From Phycisphaerales bacterium (GTDB lineage: Bacteria; Planctomycetota; Phycisphaerae; Phycisphaerales; SM1A02), in the NCBI GenBank assembly GCA_014238125.1, contig JABABS010000093.1, positions 1-64,000 of the forward strand: a stretch of 64,000 bases of DNA. The letters run 5' to 3'. Position 1 is the stretch's first letter. Every line of letters begins with the position of its first letter. Of the stretch, positions 1-9,872 are shown one piece after another. The notes under the pieces are model-generated. The model ran no database searches. It had not been told where the DNA came from and saw nothing but the letters and a program-made list of their open reading frames with translations. Both the position numbers and the translations under genes were made by a program.

Positions 1-1113
1 GGCGCCGAAAAATTTACTTCAGAACTTTCCAGCGCTTATGAAGCATTCCAACCCGAAGAAATGACTGATGAACATACGCGTTCAATTTTGTATCGCGATC
101 CACTTGGAGTCAGCGTTGCAATCACGCCATGGAATTTCCCAATGCTCATGCCACAGCAATGCATTCTTCCTTCGCTGATGGCTGGAAATTGTGTCATCTT
201 CAAACCCTCAGAGGAAACACCCCTTGTTGGACAAGCGTACGCGGATGTACTCAACGAATTTCTTCCAGAGGGTGTGTTGCAAGTCGTACACGGCGCAGAC
301 GATCAAGGGAAAGCACTTGTCGAAGCGGATATAAATTTAGTTGCATTTACTGGCTCTCGCGAAGTGGGTTCAAAAATCTTGACTGCATGTGGCCCTGACC
401 TCAAGCGGGTCGTGCTAGAACTAGGTGGAAAAGATGCACTTATTGTCCTTGATGATGCAGACCTTGAATCAGCAGCGAATTTTGCAGTCCAAAATAGTTT
501 CCGCAATTCCGGTCAAGTGTGCGTCAGTACCGAGCGTATTTATGTAGAAGATTCTGTTGCAGAAGAATTTGAAACTCTTGTTCTAGATAAAACAAAAGAG
601 TGGATCCAAGGCGATCCTACAGATGCATCAGTAAAAATTGGCCCTATGGTCAGCAGCACTCAGCGAGACATCGTACTTGCACAACTTGAACAAGCATTAA
701 AGGATGGAGCGGTGCTGCGATGTGGCGGCGGCACGAATGACAACTTTATTGAGCCAACAGTGTTAACTGATTGTTCTCACGATATGCAAATCATGCACGA
801 CGAAACATTTGGACCCATTTGTTGTATTCAGAGATTTTCCGGTGACAAGGAAGCCATCGCACTTGCAAATGAAACACCCTACGGGTTAGGCGGCGCGGTG
901 TATGGTGAGACACAACATGCCATGGATGTTGCAAGGCAACTCACACCTGGGATGATCGGCATCAATAAAGGATGTGGTGGTTCACAGGGCACACCTTGGG
1001 TTGGCGCATGTCAATCTGGTTATGGCTACCACAGCGGTCGTGATGGACATCGGCAGTTTACGCAAGTACGCGTGGTTAGTATTCCTATTCAAGAATTAAA
1101 ACCAAAGTATTAA
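1..1113 (+). CDS. Aldehyde dehydrogenase family protein (5' truncated by window edge)
   Basis: Frame open from base 1; ALDH motifs ITPWNFP, VAFTGSREVG, LELGGKDALIVLDDADLE, NSGQVCVSTERIYV, ETFGPI. Confidence 0.93.
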   Translation, partial: GAEKFTSELSSAYEAFQPEEMTDEHTRSILYRDPLGVSVAITPWNFPMLMPQQCILPSLMAGNCVIFKPSEETPLVGQAYADVLNEFLPEGVLQVVHGADDQGKALVEADINLVAFTGSREVGSKILTACGPDLKRVVLELGGKDALIVLDDADLESAANFAVQNSFRNSGQVCVSTERIYVEDSVAEEFETLVLDKTKEWIQGDPTDASVKIGPMVSSTQRDIVLAQLEQALKDGAVLRCGGGTNDNFIEPTVLTDCSHDMQIMHDETFGPICCIQRFSGDKEAIALANETPYGLGGAVYGETQHAMDVARQLTPGMIGINKGCGGSQGTPWVGACQSGYGYHSGRDGHRQFTQVRVVSIPIQELKPKY

Positions 1114-2000
1114 TCATACGAATCTTCGCCTGTGGGTAGGCTTGCGGTTTCTAGTTCCAAATTCGTTTGGAATCTAAAATTAGATTGTGTACGGTGTCGT
1201 TCTGCAAAGAAAAAATCGAGAGCATACGTTTCACCGTCAATAAGATCGAGCCTTGTAAGATCAACGCCCTGTGCTATTGCACCGTGTACACCTCCAAGGT
1301 CAATCACAAGTTGTCCGTTAATAAACACCCAAACATCATCATCACCTAAGAATGAGAAAAACTGCGCACCATCCTCATCGTAAGTAAATTCCGTGTGCAA
1401 TTCAAATGTAAAGTGAAAATTCCTATCTGGAGAACCGCCCGGATTTCCAAACCCCTGCCCTTCAATTGGGAAAAAACCACCAAGAGATTGATAGAGCGGA
1501 TCATCGGAATCATCAAAAACATACGAACCATCTTCTTGCAACACTAACGTGATGGAAATTGGTATAGATATGTTTACGCCTTCAACATCGTTGTACCACT
1601 GATTAAAGGTACTTTCAGATTGAATTCCGCCTGTTGAAGGTTTTCGAAACACGATATTGTGATCTCCTAGCGTACTGTCATACATGGTCCAACAGATCGG
1701 ATTCCAGTCACTATCACTGCACTGGTATTTTACTTTTCGACCATTACCTGTAAATACAGGTTTGCCATCATTTCCAAGTTGCTCTGAAATATTTTTACAA
1801 TATTGCGCAAACCCTCTAGAAGGTTGCCTCTCAAAATCTGGGTGTCCACCAGGGGCTGTTCGTTCTTTGAAATCGCGAACAGTCCCTACTAATTCAATCG
1901 TTTCTGGTGGGCTGGTTACTGCAAATACCGTTGATAACAGACTTGCCACAGTAATTGGAATGATCAATCGCATAAGTATGCTCCTTAAGTTGTTACTCAA
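1110..2000 (-). CDS. Secreted fibro-slime domain protein
   Basis: Signal-peptide-like N-terminus (MRLIIPITVASLLSTVFA, possible start 1973); DDDVWVFINGQLVIDLGGVHG...LDFFFAERH typical of fibro-slime/PA14-like domain. Confidence 0.8.
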   Translation of the reverse strand: MSNNLRSILMRLIIPITVASLLSTVFAVTSPPETIELVGTVRDFKERTAPGGHPDFERQPSRGFAQYCKNISEQLGNDGKPVFTGNGRKVKYQCSDSDWNPICWTMYDSTLGDHNIVFRKPSTGGIQSESTFNQWYNDVEGVNISIPISITLVLQEDGSYVFDDSDDPLYQSLGGFFPIEGQGFGNPGGSPDRNFHFTFELHTEFTYDEDGAQFFSFLGDDDVWVFINGQLVIDLGGVHGAIAQGVDLTRLDLIDGETYALDFFFAERHRTQSNFRFQTNLELETASLPTGEDSYD

Positions 2001-2107
2001 TCTTTTTCGCCATTTTTTTTACTGTGCTTCAATCACAGTTCAACTACACATCCACAAGATTCGGTTATGTAATTCACTCCTCCTTCTAAAAGATACAACC
2101 CACACAA

Positions 2108-3370
2108 TCATGCTGTAACTTGTGGCAATTCGTCCCAGTGCGTTGTATATCGCGGTGATCGTTGCAATTGGCGCATTTGCATAACCTTAGTAAAACCTGT
2201 TGCGGCGAAGTGAAGCGTGCCTGATCCCATGTTCGCATTCACAGTATCAAGGACAGACATCATTTGGTTATTGCGTATTTTTTCTTCTTGGGAATCAAAT
2301 AAGCTTGCTTGCACGTGGCCTTTTGATAACTCAAGTAAGTAAATACCCGCCCGTTTGTATTCAAACCCCTCTTTCCAAATTGGATATGCTGCAGCAAGGG
2401 CGGCTTTGATGATTGTATGGGTTATGTTTGTTGGGGGGATTAGTTCAATTGTTGCGTGCGCAGAATGACGTGGCTTTTGATGGTTAAACAAACTTGTGTG
2501 AAAGAAAACCTTCAACACGCTCGCAACGAGTTCTTCATTACGCAATTTTTCAGCAGCGCGGGTTGCGTGTGATGCAATTGCTTCTGATACCTCCTGCCAT
2601 GTTGTGACAGGTTTTGCAAATGAGCGAGATCGCAACAATGTTTTTCGCTGATCTGGTGTTTGTTCAAGGCGAAAATATGTGCTGCCACGGAGTTCCATTG
2701 CCGTTTTCATCGCAACGATATTAAATGTTTTTTGAATAACTGCTGGTTCCATTTGAACCAAATCAAAAGCAGTATGAACACCTATGTTTTTGAATTTTTT
2801 TGACCACTGCCTTCCAATGCCCCAAATGTCGCCAACTTCGACTTCGCGGAGCATTTCATTCGCATTTTTCGGTATTTTTGCGACTCCTCCAACTTCGGGG
2901 GTTTTTTTTGCGTAATGGTTTGCAAGCTTTGCAAGCGTTTTTGTTTTGCCAATTCCTATAGAAATAGGAATGCCCGTCCACTGCAACACTGCCGCTCGCA
3001 TTCGCCGCATTTCTTGTTCAAAATCACGCCCAATCCGCCGAAGACCGTCGAGTTTAATAAATGCCTCGTCAATGGAATAGACTTCAACATCTGGTGAAAA
3101 CAAGCGAATGGTTTGCATCACGCGGCGAGACATATCACCGTAAAGTGAAAAGTTTGATGAACGAACAATCACGTTGTGTTGTTTAACTAGATCGCGACAT
3201 TTGAAAATTGGTTCGCCCATTTTAAAACCAATATCTTTTGCTTCTTGCGACCTAGCAATAATGCAGCCATCGTTATTTGAAAGTACAACAACCGGTTTTC
3301 GTGCAAGATGTGGCTCAAATACACGCTCGCACGATGCGTAAAAATTATTGCAATCTGCTAATGCGTACAT
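2108..3370 (-). CDS. umuC: DNA polymerase V catalytic subunit UmuC (Y-family)
   Basis: MYALADCNNFYASCERVFEP, VLSNNDGCIIARS, YSIDEAFIKL, GIGKTKTLAKLAN; follows umuD with 13 nt overlap. Confidence 0.93.
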   Translation of the reverse strand: MYALADCNNFYASCERVFEPHLARKPVVVLSNNDGCIIARSQEAKDIGFKMGEPIFKCRDLVKQHNVIVRSSNFSLYGDMSRRVMQTIRLFSPDVEVYSIDEAFIKLDGLRRIGRDFEQEMRRMRAAVLQWTGIPISIGIGKTKTLAKLANHYAKKTPEVGGVAKIPKNANEMLREVEVGDIWGIGRQWSKKFKNIGVHTAFDLVQMEPAVIQKTFNIVAMKTAMELRGSTYFRLEQTPDQRKTLLRSRSFAKPVTTWQEVSEAIASHATRAAEKLRNEELVASVLKVFFHTSLFNHQKPRHSAHATIELIPPTNITHTIIKAALAAAYPIWKEGFEYKRAGIYLLELSKGHVQASLFDSQEEKIRNNQMMSVLDTVNANMGSGTLHFAATGFTKVMQMRQLQRSPRYTTHWDELPQVTA

Positions 3371-3786
3371 GCGAGCCTGTGCAGTGACCAAGTGACAACA
3401 CCCCAAATAGTTGCGTCAGTTTCTATGGTGATTTCAATTGGTTTGTATACACCTTGATCTGCGCCGCTTGGTTCTGGAAGCAGTGACGCTTTCGTGCCAT
3501 GTTTAGAAAGGCGTTTCACAGTGAGTCCACCATCAACAATGGCAACAACAATGTTTCCACTTGTTGGCGTGAGCGCACGGTCAACAACGAGCAAGTCGCC
3601 ATCGTGGATGCCAGCCCCGTCCATTGAATGCCCACTTGCGCGAACAAAGAAGGTTGCAATTGAGTTTGCAACGAGCTGTTCATTGAGATCAAGTGACCGT
3701 TCAATAAAGTCATCCGCTGGCGAGGGAAACCCTGCCTCCACGCGAGAACCAATCAACGGCAACCGTAATTCTTCCACCATATTCAT
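3358..3786 (-). CDS. umuD: UmuD-like S24 family autoprotease
   Basis: AGFPSPADDFIERSLDLNEQLV (A-G cleavage site context), SGHSMDGAGIHDGDLLVVDRAL, GGLTVKRL. Confidence 0.93.
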   Translation of the reverse strand: MNMVEELRLPLIGSRVEAGFPSPADDFIERSLDLNEQLVANSIATFFVRASGHSMDGAGIHDGDLLVVDRALTPTSGNIVVAIVDGGLTVKRLSKHGTKASLLPEPSGADQGVYKPIEITIETDATIWGVVTWSLHRLACTH

Positions 3787-3849
3787 ATCCTAACAAAACC
3801 CGTACATTGGTGCCGGACACTCTAGTGGCTGGCACTGTATGATTCGCAC

Positions 3850-4308
3850 ATGACATATCCAACAGCAACAATTGAAACAAGTAAGGGCACCATCACCGTC
3901 GAACTATGGGATGACGTCGCCCCGAAACACGCCGAAAACTTCCAAAAACTCGCAAAAAGCGGGTTTTACGATGGCATCATCTTCCATCGCATCATTTCGG
4001 GATTCATGATCCAAGGCGGGTGCCCAGATGGCACCGGCATGGGCGGGCCGGGCTGGAACGTCGATGCAGAGTTCAACGACCGCGAACATCATGAAGGCGT
4101 CCTTTCGATGGCTCGATCGCAAGATCCAAACTCTGCAGGCAGCCAATTCTTTATCTGTCTAGATAGTTGCTCGCATCTTGATGGGCAATACACCGCCTTT
4201 GGCAAAGTGACCGATGGCATTGAAGTTGTCAGAGAAATAGGCGCAGTACAAACTGCAAGTGGCGACCGCCCTGTAGAAGATATTTCAATGACAACAGTCA
4301 CCGCGTGA
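3850..4308 (+). CDS. Cyclophilin-type peptidyl-prolyl cis-trans isomerase
   Basis: TSKGTITVELWDDVAPKHAENF, GIIFHRIISGFMIQGGCPDGTG, GSQFFICLD. Confidence 0.95.
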   Translation: MTYPTATIETSKGTITVELWDDVAPKHAENFQKLAKSGFYDGIIFHRIISGFMIQGGCPDGTGMGGPGWNVDAEFNDREHHEGVLSMARSQDPNSAGSQFFICLDSCSHLDGQYTAFGKVTDGIEVVREIGAVQTASGDRPVEDISMTTVTA

Positions 4309-4916
4309 ATAAAACCTCCCGAGTGAGTCTGGTTTGGATCGCACTTGCCTTTTACATAGGGTTTTTCTTTCTCTGGATGGTGTCACATGAATTAAGTGAC
4401 ATGCGAGCAATTCGCTACCCGCTTTATTTTACTTGGGAGTCGGAAATCCAATTTCGGGGATGGGCACTGCCGCTGTATTTTTCACTCGACATTGCAGTCA
4501 TCTTATTCCCATTTATGTTTCGTTCGTTTCGAGAAGCATTCGCTCCTGTTGGAACATTGCTTGTGCAAACTGCCATCGCTGCGATATTTTTTGTCCTCGT
4601 TCCAATCGAACCGGGATACGAAACAACGGGCGTTTGGGGGCCATACTTTTATGAATATTTCGGAATAGAAAACTTGTCAAAGTGGAATCACGCGCCATCA
4701 CTCCATGTCGCATACGTATTCACAATTGCATGGGCAATTGGAAAACGCTACGGGCATTGCATATTTCTACTTGGGCTCATTTGGGCAATTTTTGTGTCCA
4801 TTTCAACCATGCTCGTCCACGAACACCACCTCATTTGTGTTCTAGGTGGTTTTGCGTTGTTTGTATTTACTATTACAACCGTACAACCTTGGTTACAAAG
4901 GAAGATCACACCATGA
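4305..4916 (+). CDS. PAP2-like membrane phosphatase
   Basis: Hydrophobic segments; NHAPSLHVAYVFT and STMLVHEHHLI resemble PAP2 signature; ATGA-type overlap with ppiB stop. Confidence 0.65.
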   Translation: MNKTSRVSLVWIALAFYIGFFFLWMVSHELSDMRAIRYPLYFTWESEIQFRGWALPLYFSLDIAVILFPFMFRSFREAFAPVGTLLVQTAIAAIFFVLVPIEPGYETTGVWGPYFYEYFGIENLSKWNHAPSLHVAYVFTIAWAIGKRYGHCIFLLGLIWAIFVSISTMLVHEHHLICVLGGFALFVFTITTVQPWLQRKITP

Positions 4917-6019
4917 TTTCAATCGCACTTTGTCTTTCTGCTTCTTTTCAGTTTGGTATCAAAGCGTTACCCGAAGATTCACCATATCGCAGTGAAGGGT
5001 TTACCAAATATGTAGAAGTCACCGCTCCAAACGGAAAATCAATTCCAATTATTGCGCAACAAGGCGTTCGAGATATTGCCGTTGCACGCTGCAAAAACAT
5101 GTTGAAATTTTATCTCACCAATGTGCCAGGTTCAAAATATGGTTCAGACAAATCTGCTGTTGCAAACGCAATGGCGAATAACCACGCGATGCTCATGATG
5201 CCTGAAGGTGAACATCGTGAAGGCGAAGAACCAGAAATCGACGCACAACCACAATTTGAATCTGAAACACCAGTTGATGGTTCACGATGGTACATCAACA
5301 ATAACTGGGAACATCGCGACGCTGCATTTGAAGAAATTTTCCACCTCCTGCACGACAACGGAATCGGCACGTACAAGCGAGGCGCGCTTCCACAATATCA
5401 AAAAGAATTAAAAACCGAAGCAATTAAAGCAATCAAAGATTGTCGTTGGGGAATTGCCGTTGATCCACATGTAAAGGACTGGATTGAAGAACTCCGCAGG
5501 GAAGATTCACTCGCACAAGAATACATCGCATCAGTGATCGATTCCTACTATGGACTATGGGCTGCATTTGATGAAAATCCCGGTGGGATGTGGGGAATCT
5601 ACATTGCAAAAACACGCGAGGAAATTCAAGAAAAAGATCCAAAGGGCTTTAAGTTACTCGAAGCTTTTTTACCACCAATGATGATTGGATACGAATCGCT
5701 TATTGACCCCAATTTTCAAGGAACATTCTCACTGCAATTTAACGAAGAACTTTCTTACACCCACAAATCACAATATTACGTTGACGTGACTCTCACTGGT
5801 ACAAAAAATTCCAGTTTACTTGGAAATGATGCTGACAATACATTTCGAGGAAACAAGGGAAACAATACTCTTAACGGTGGCGAAGGAAACGACACTGTCA
5901 TTTTTCGTGGAAAAAAGGAAGAGTACGAAATCACAGACAACATCATTAAAGACACCGTTCAAGGGCGAGATGGAACAGACACGCTCATTTCAATTGAGTT
6001 GATACAATTCCAACCATGA
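4914..6019 (+). CDS. Secreted hypothetical protein with C-terminal RTX-like repeat
   Basis: ATG at 4914 followed by signal-like MISIALCLSASFQFG; C-terminal LLGNDADNTFRGNKGNNTLNGGEGNDTVIF resembles hemolysin-type Ca-binding repeats. Confidence 0.7.
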
Positions 6020-6600
6020 GCACTCCTAAAATACTTGCCTTCGCAGGTAGCACTCGAAAAAACTCCTTCAATAAACGATTAGCCAAAGTAGCATTGCACG
6101 CCGCTGAAAAAATGGGCGCAAAAACGACTTTCATCGATTTACTTGACTATGACATGCCATTGTACAGCGACGATTTACTCAAAAAACATGGCATGCCTGA
6201 TTCGGTAATTGCATTTAAGGAGATGCTCAAGAGTCACAATGGATTTTTTATTGCGAGCCCTGAATACAACGGTTCCTTGACTGGTACGCTGAAAAATGCA
6301 ATTGACTGGGCAACGATCAAGGGTGAAGGCGAAGACCGCATGGCGTGTTGGAATGGGAAAATTGCAGGTTTATTATCTGCATCACCCGGTGGGCTCGGTG
6401 GTATTCGTGGCTTACATCACCTCCGTACAATTCTTGCAGGGATAGGTACATTTGTACTCCCGAACCATCTTGCAGTTGGCAACAGTACAACTAATTTGCA
6501 AAACGATACGCATATTACAGATGAAAAGTTGCAACAACAAGTCGATACTCTTGCAACAGAGATAGTGCGTGTTGTTCGTGGTTTACATACAGAGAATTAA
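6016..6600 (+). CDS. NADPH-dependent FMN reductase family protein
   Basis: ILAFAGSTRKNSFNKRLA, SPEYNGSLTGTLKNAIDW. Confidence 0.92.
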   Translation: MSTPKILAFAGSTRKNSFNKRLAKVALHAAEKMGAKTTFIDLLDYDMPLYSDDLLKKHGMPDSVIAFKEMLKSHNGFFIASPEYNGSLTGTLKNAIDWATIKGEGEDRMACWNGKIAGLLSASPGGLGGIRGLHHLRTILAGIGTFVLPNHLAVGNSTTNLQNDTHITDEKLQQQVDTLATEIVRVVRGLHTEN

Positions 6601-6603
6601 ATC

Positions 6604-6960
6604 TCAACCACAATCGCCCCAGCATTCGCAAGGATCACCTGCTCCACATTCGCATGGATCACCCCAACCACATTCGCAAGGATCACCTGCTCCACATTCG
6701 CATGGATCACCCCAGCCACAGTCGCATGGATTACCCCAACCACAGTCGCATGGATCACCCCAACCACATTCGCAAGGGTCTCCACCTCCACAGTCGCATG
6801 GATCACCCCAACCACATTCGCAAGGATCACCTGCTCCACATTCGCATGGATCACCCCAACCACATTCGCAAGGATCACCTGTTCCACAGTCGCATGGATC
6901 ACCCCAGCCACATTCGCAAGGATCACCTGTTCCACATTCGCATGGGTCGGCATCACCACA
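6604..6960. repeat. 24-bp coding tandem repeat (about 48-bp alternating higher-order unit)
   Basis: Plus strand reads repeated GGATCACCCCAACCACATTCGCAA / GGATCACCTGCTCCACATTCGCAT; in frame with the minus-strand CDS. Confidence 0.9.
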
Positions 6961-7923
6961 TGCACATGGGTCATACTCAGGGCAAATAGGATTGCATGGA
7001 TCGTAGCTATCACAACTTACATCACATGGATCATATTCATCGCAAGTAGAATCACATACATCGGTGCATTCGCAAGGACCAAAATTACTGAGCATGATGA
7101 GTACGTCATCTATAGACGTTGTGCCATCACCATCAATATCCCCACCTGCTTGACCATAATAACTTAGTAAATACAACAAATCGTTAATGTCAACTGCGTC
7201 ATTCCAACCACCGGGTGTTTCTGAAAAGTTACCAGGACACTCTTGATCACAATTCACATTGCATTCGCATGGAAACTCCGGGGTACCACATTCACATGGA
7301 TCTCCCCAACCACAGTCGCAAGGATCACCCCAACCACAATCACACGGGTCGCCCGTGCCACAGTCACAAGGATCTGCATCCCCACATGCGCATGGGTCGT
7401 AACAATCCGCTTCTGGATTACAAGGATCGTAGCCCGAACATTCTGGGTTGCAGTACGGATTGTAGTCATCACACAGTGGGTTACACTCTAAAGGACCACC
7501 AAAGCAATAGCACTCATCGTAGTCGGGGCATTCTGGATTGATACATGGATCGTAACCCGGACAGTCTGGGTTACATGGGTCAAAGTCCGCACAATTTTCA
7601 TCACATGGGTCATACGAGGTTGGGCAAGTTGCATCGCAAGGATCAGCAAAACCGCATTCGCAATCATCTCCCCATCCACAATCGCAGGGATCACCTGTTC
7701 CACATTCGCATGGATCACCCCAACCGCACTCGCAATCATCTCCCCAACCACAATCGCAAGGATCACCCTCTCCACAATCGCATGGATCACCCCCGTCACA
7801 AATACACTGGTTGTAATCAGGATCTCCGGGATTACAAGGATCAGCAAATGCCGGTACTGAGAATAATGTAAACACCATGATTAGCACGAAACCGAAAAGA
7901 TTTTTGTGATGCAATGCGTTCAT
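6604..7923 (-). CDS. Secreted Cys-rich tandem-repeat protein (DPC[DE]CGxG)n with internal dockerin-like segment
   Basis: Signal peptide MNALHHKNLFGFVLIMVFTLFSVPAFA; many DPCDCGWGDPCECG units and YDPCNPxC units; internal VDINDLLYLLSYYGQAGGDIDGDGTTSIDDVLIMLSNFG. Confidence 0.88.
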   Translation of the reverse strand: MNALHHKNLFGFVLIMVFTLFSVPAFADPCNPGDPDYNQCICDGGDPCDCGEGDPCDCGWGDDCECGWGDPCECGTGDPCDCGWGDDCECGFADPCDATCPTSYDPCDENCADFDPCNPDCPGYDPCINPECPDYDECYCFGGPLECNPLCDDYNPYCNPECSGYDPCNPEADCYDPCACGDADPCDCGTGDPCDCGWGDPCDCGWGDPCECGTPEFPCECNVNCDQECPGNFSETPGGWNDAVDINDLLYLLSYYGQAGGDIDGDGTTSIDDVLIMLSNFGPCECTDVCDSTCDEYDPCDVSCDSYDPCNPICPEYDPCACGDADPCECGTGDPCECGWGDPCDCGTGDPCECGWGDPCECGAGDPCECGWGDPCDCGGGDPCECGWGDPCDCGWGNPCDCGWGDPCECGAGDPCECGWGDPCECGAGDPCECWGDCG

Positions 7924-8015
7924 ACTACTTCCTCCAATAGTACTTTTTTGAGTTTACTTCAGCCTCTCTAGTCACTTCAATATAAAGTATGATGATCCTT
8001 TTATGAAGGGAAAAT

Positions 8016-9095
8016 ATGCTTTTTCTATATTTAAATTCAATTTTTTCAATGTTTTTGCTCCTAATAACCTTATTTTGGCAATTTGGTTGTTCTGAACAAC
8101 AAGAAACACCTCCAAATTCAGGCAACATGAATAGTATCCCCAACCTTGTATTCTCATCGCTCGAACACAACTTCGGTGAGATATGGGATGTTGAAACGAA
8201 GTCATGCAGTTTCCCATTTACAAATACAGGCACGGGAATTCTTGTTTTTGAAAAGATTCAACCCGGTTGCGGTTGCACAACCACGACGCTTTCAAAAACA
8301 ACATACGCTCCTGGTGAGTCAGGGGTTATTGACGCAGTGTTCAAACCAAACTCAAGCGGCGAACTTACAAAAACAGTTACCGTTCTGAGTAATGATCCCG
8401 ATCAAAAAGTGATCCAATTGTTATTAAAAGCAAACGTGAAACAATTTGTTCAAACAAAACCTCGATACATTCGGATAAGACAACTTCCAAACGGAAAATA
8501 TGTTGCTGCGTCACTCCTTACACCTGCAAAAGAAAATTTTGTCTTTGAAGATCACATTGCCTTAAAAGGGCCATCAGCAAAATACATCACACCGAAACTA
8601 ATTTCTGCAGGTAATGATAATCCGAGCCATGCTCGGCGACTTGTTGCAACACTTTCACCCGATGCACCTTGGGGTGATGTGCAGGCGTTTGCAACAGTCG
8701 TTGGGAACAGTACTACGAATTCGATTGATCATAAACCACATGAAATAAAAATATCGATTCTCGGTGCAAAGTATGGAGAATTAGAAGCAAGTGATACAGT
8801 GTTCTCTTTTATGGGAGTTGTGCCAAAAAGTTCATTCGAAAAAACGATCCGACTCACTAGCACAACTTCTACACCGTTTCGCATTTTAGATACGAAAGTC
8901 TCGATGAAAGTTCCAGATGTTACCCTCAAGGTCTCGCCTACTGAATACGGATACGATTTGACACTTCGTGGAAAGACAGGTTCGTATCTTGGCAGTTTGG
9001 CTGGCACAGTTCTAATCAAAACGGATGTACCAGGCGAAGAAACACTTCGATTCAGAACCGCTGGAATGGTTCGTTACAAAAAGCCAAACGAGTGA
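8016..9095 (+). CDS. DUF1573 domain lipoprotein
   Basis: Lipobox-like LITLFWQFGC; EHNFGEIWDVETKSCSFPFTNTGTGILVFEKIQPGCGCTTTTLSKTTYAPGESGVIDAVF. Confidence 0.88.
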   Translation: MLFLYLNSIFSMFLLLITLFWQFGCSEQQETPPNSGNMNSIPNLVFSSLEHNFGEIWDVETKSCSFPFTNTGTGILVFEKIQPGCGCTTTTLSKTTYAPGESGVIDAVFKPNSSGELTKTVTVLSNDPDQKVIQLLLKANVKQFVQTKPRYIRIRQLPNGKYVAASLLTPAKENFVFEDHIALKGPSAKYITPKLISAGNDNPSHARRLVATLSPDAPWGDVQAFATVVGNSTTNSIDHKPHEIKISILGAKYGELEASDTVFSFMGVVPKSSFEKTIRLTSTTSTPFRILDTKVSMKVPDVTLKVSPTEYGYDLTLRGKTGSYLGSLAGTVLIKTDVPGEETLRFRTAGMVRYKKPNE

Positions 9096-9108
9096 TACCA
9101 TACCTAAC

Positions 9109-9852
9109 ATGGTTACATTCATTTCAATAACACTTGGCTCTGCACTCATCCTTCATGTGATACTCTTTACGATCACCAAACTTTTCGGCAAAGGCGGCGA
9201 TGGCACACTCGGTGATATACGAACCGCCATTGGCTCTTCCCTCCCAACACCTCTAGGCATTGCAATCTGGGTTGTTGCATTAACACTAACAGCGCAGCGC
9301 CTTACCGAACATTTTCAATGGTCTCCTATTCAAATCGAGTCAGGAGATGACATCATTACAATTGATGGTGTACTTTCCATGGGACGAATTGGTTTGCTTA
9401 TAGTCCTAGCAACATGGTTCATTGCAAGAGGAATCCGCGCGTTCTCTACTGTTTTAAATTCATGGCATCACAAGACAGATGAAGTCGAATTAGATACCAC
9501 TGCCATACAAGCACTTGCCAGTGTTGGTGTTGTGATCACATGGCTTGTGGGTTTCATAGTCACTCTGCAATCTCTTGGTATCAACATGAATGCGGTAATT
9601 GCCATCGGAGGTATTGGAGGCGCAGGTGTTGCATTTGCATCGAAAGATGTTGTTGCAAACTTTTTCGGTGGAATAGTGGTCATGCTTAACCGCCCATTCA
9701 AAATTGGTGATACGATTGTCTCTGGAAAAATCGCTGGCGAAGTCACAAGTATTGGCTTGTACGCAACGTACTTAAAAACAGAAGATGGTAATATTCTTTA
9801 CGTACCAAATTCGATTTTTAATAATAGTGAAATTTTGACGGTTAAAAACTAA
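9109..9852 (+). CDS. Mechanosensitive ion channel (MscS) family protein, short C-terminus
   Basis: TM segments; IGGIGGAGVAFASKDVVANFFGGIVVMLNRPFKIGDTI, YLKTEDGNILYVPNSIF; ORF ends soon after the beta domain. Confidence 0.88.
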   Translation: MVTFISITLGSALILHVILFTITKLFGKGGDGTLGDIRTAIGSSLPTPLGIAIWVVALTLTAQRLTEHFQWSPIQIESGDDIITIDGVLSMGRIGLLIVLATWFIARGIRAFSTVLNSWHHKTDEVELDTTAIQALASVGVVITWLVGFIVTLQSLGINMNAVIAIGGIGGAGVAFASKDVVANFFGGIVVMLNRPFKIGDTIVSGKIAGEVTSIGLYATYLKTEDGNILYVPNSIFNNSEILTVKN

Positions 9853-9869
9853 CCGAAGGTCGGTTTTTT
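9850..9869 (+). terminator. Candidate rho-independent terminator
   Basis: AACCGA-AGG-TCGGTTTTTT immediately at the stop of the MscS gene. Confidence 0.6.
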
Positions 9870-9872
9870 CAG

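Noticed and set aside
4682-4913. N-terminal extension of the 4682..6019 ORF
   Set aside because: Overlaps the PAP2 gene in another frame; a start at 4914 with a signal peptide fits better.
6569-7013. Plus-strand ORFs with GSPQPHSQ / MDHPNHIRK repeats and alternate-frame minus ORF (6597..7013)
   Set aside because: Shadow frames of the minus-strand Cys-rich repeat gene; the repeats are explained by the 24-bp coding unit, and no signal peptide or upstream context supports them.
7215-7871. Plus-strand ORFs of 108 aa rich in His/Asn repeats
   Set aside because: Antisense frames of the same repeat gene.
6604-7960. Possible CRISPR array from regular 24-bp repeats
   Set aside because: Repeats are contiguous, without unique spacers, and in frame with a signal-peptide-bearing CDS.
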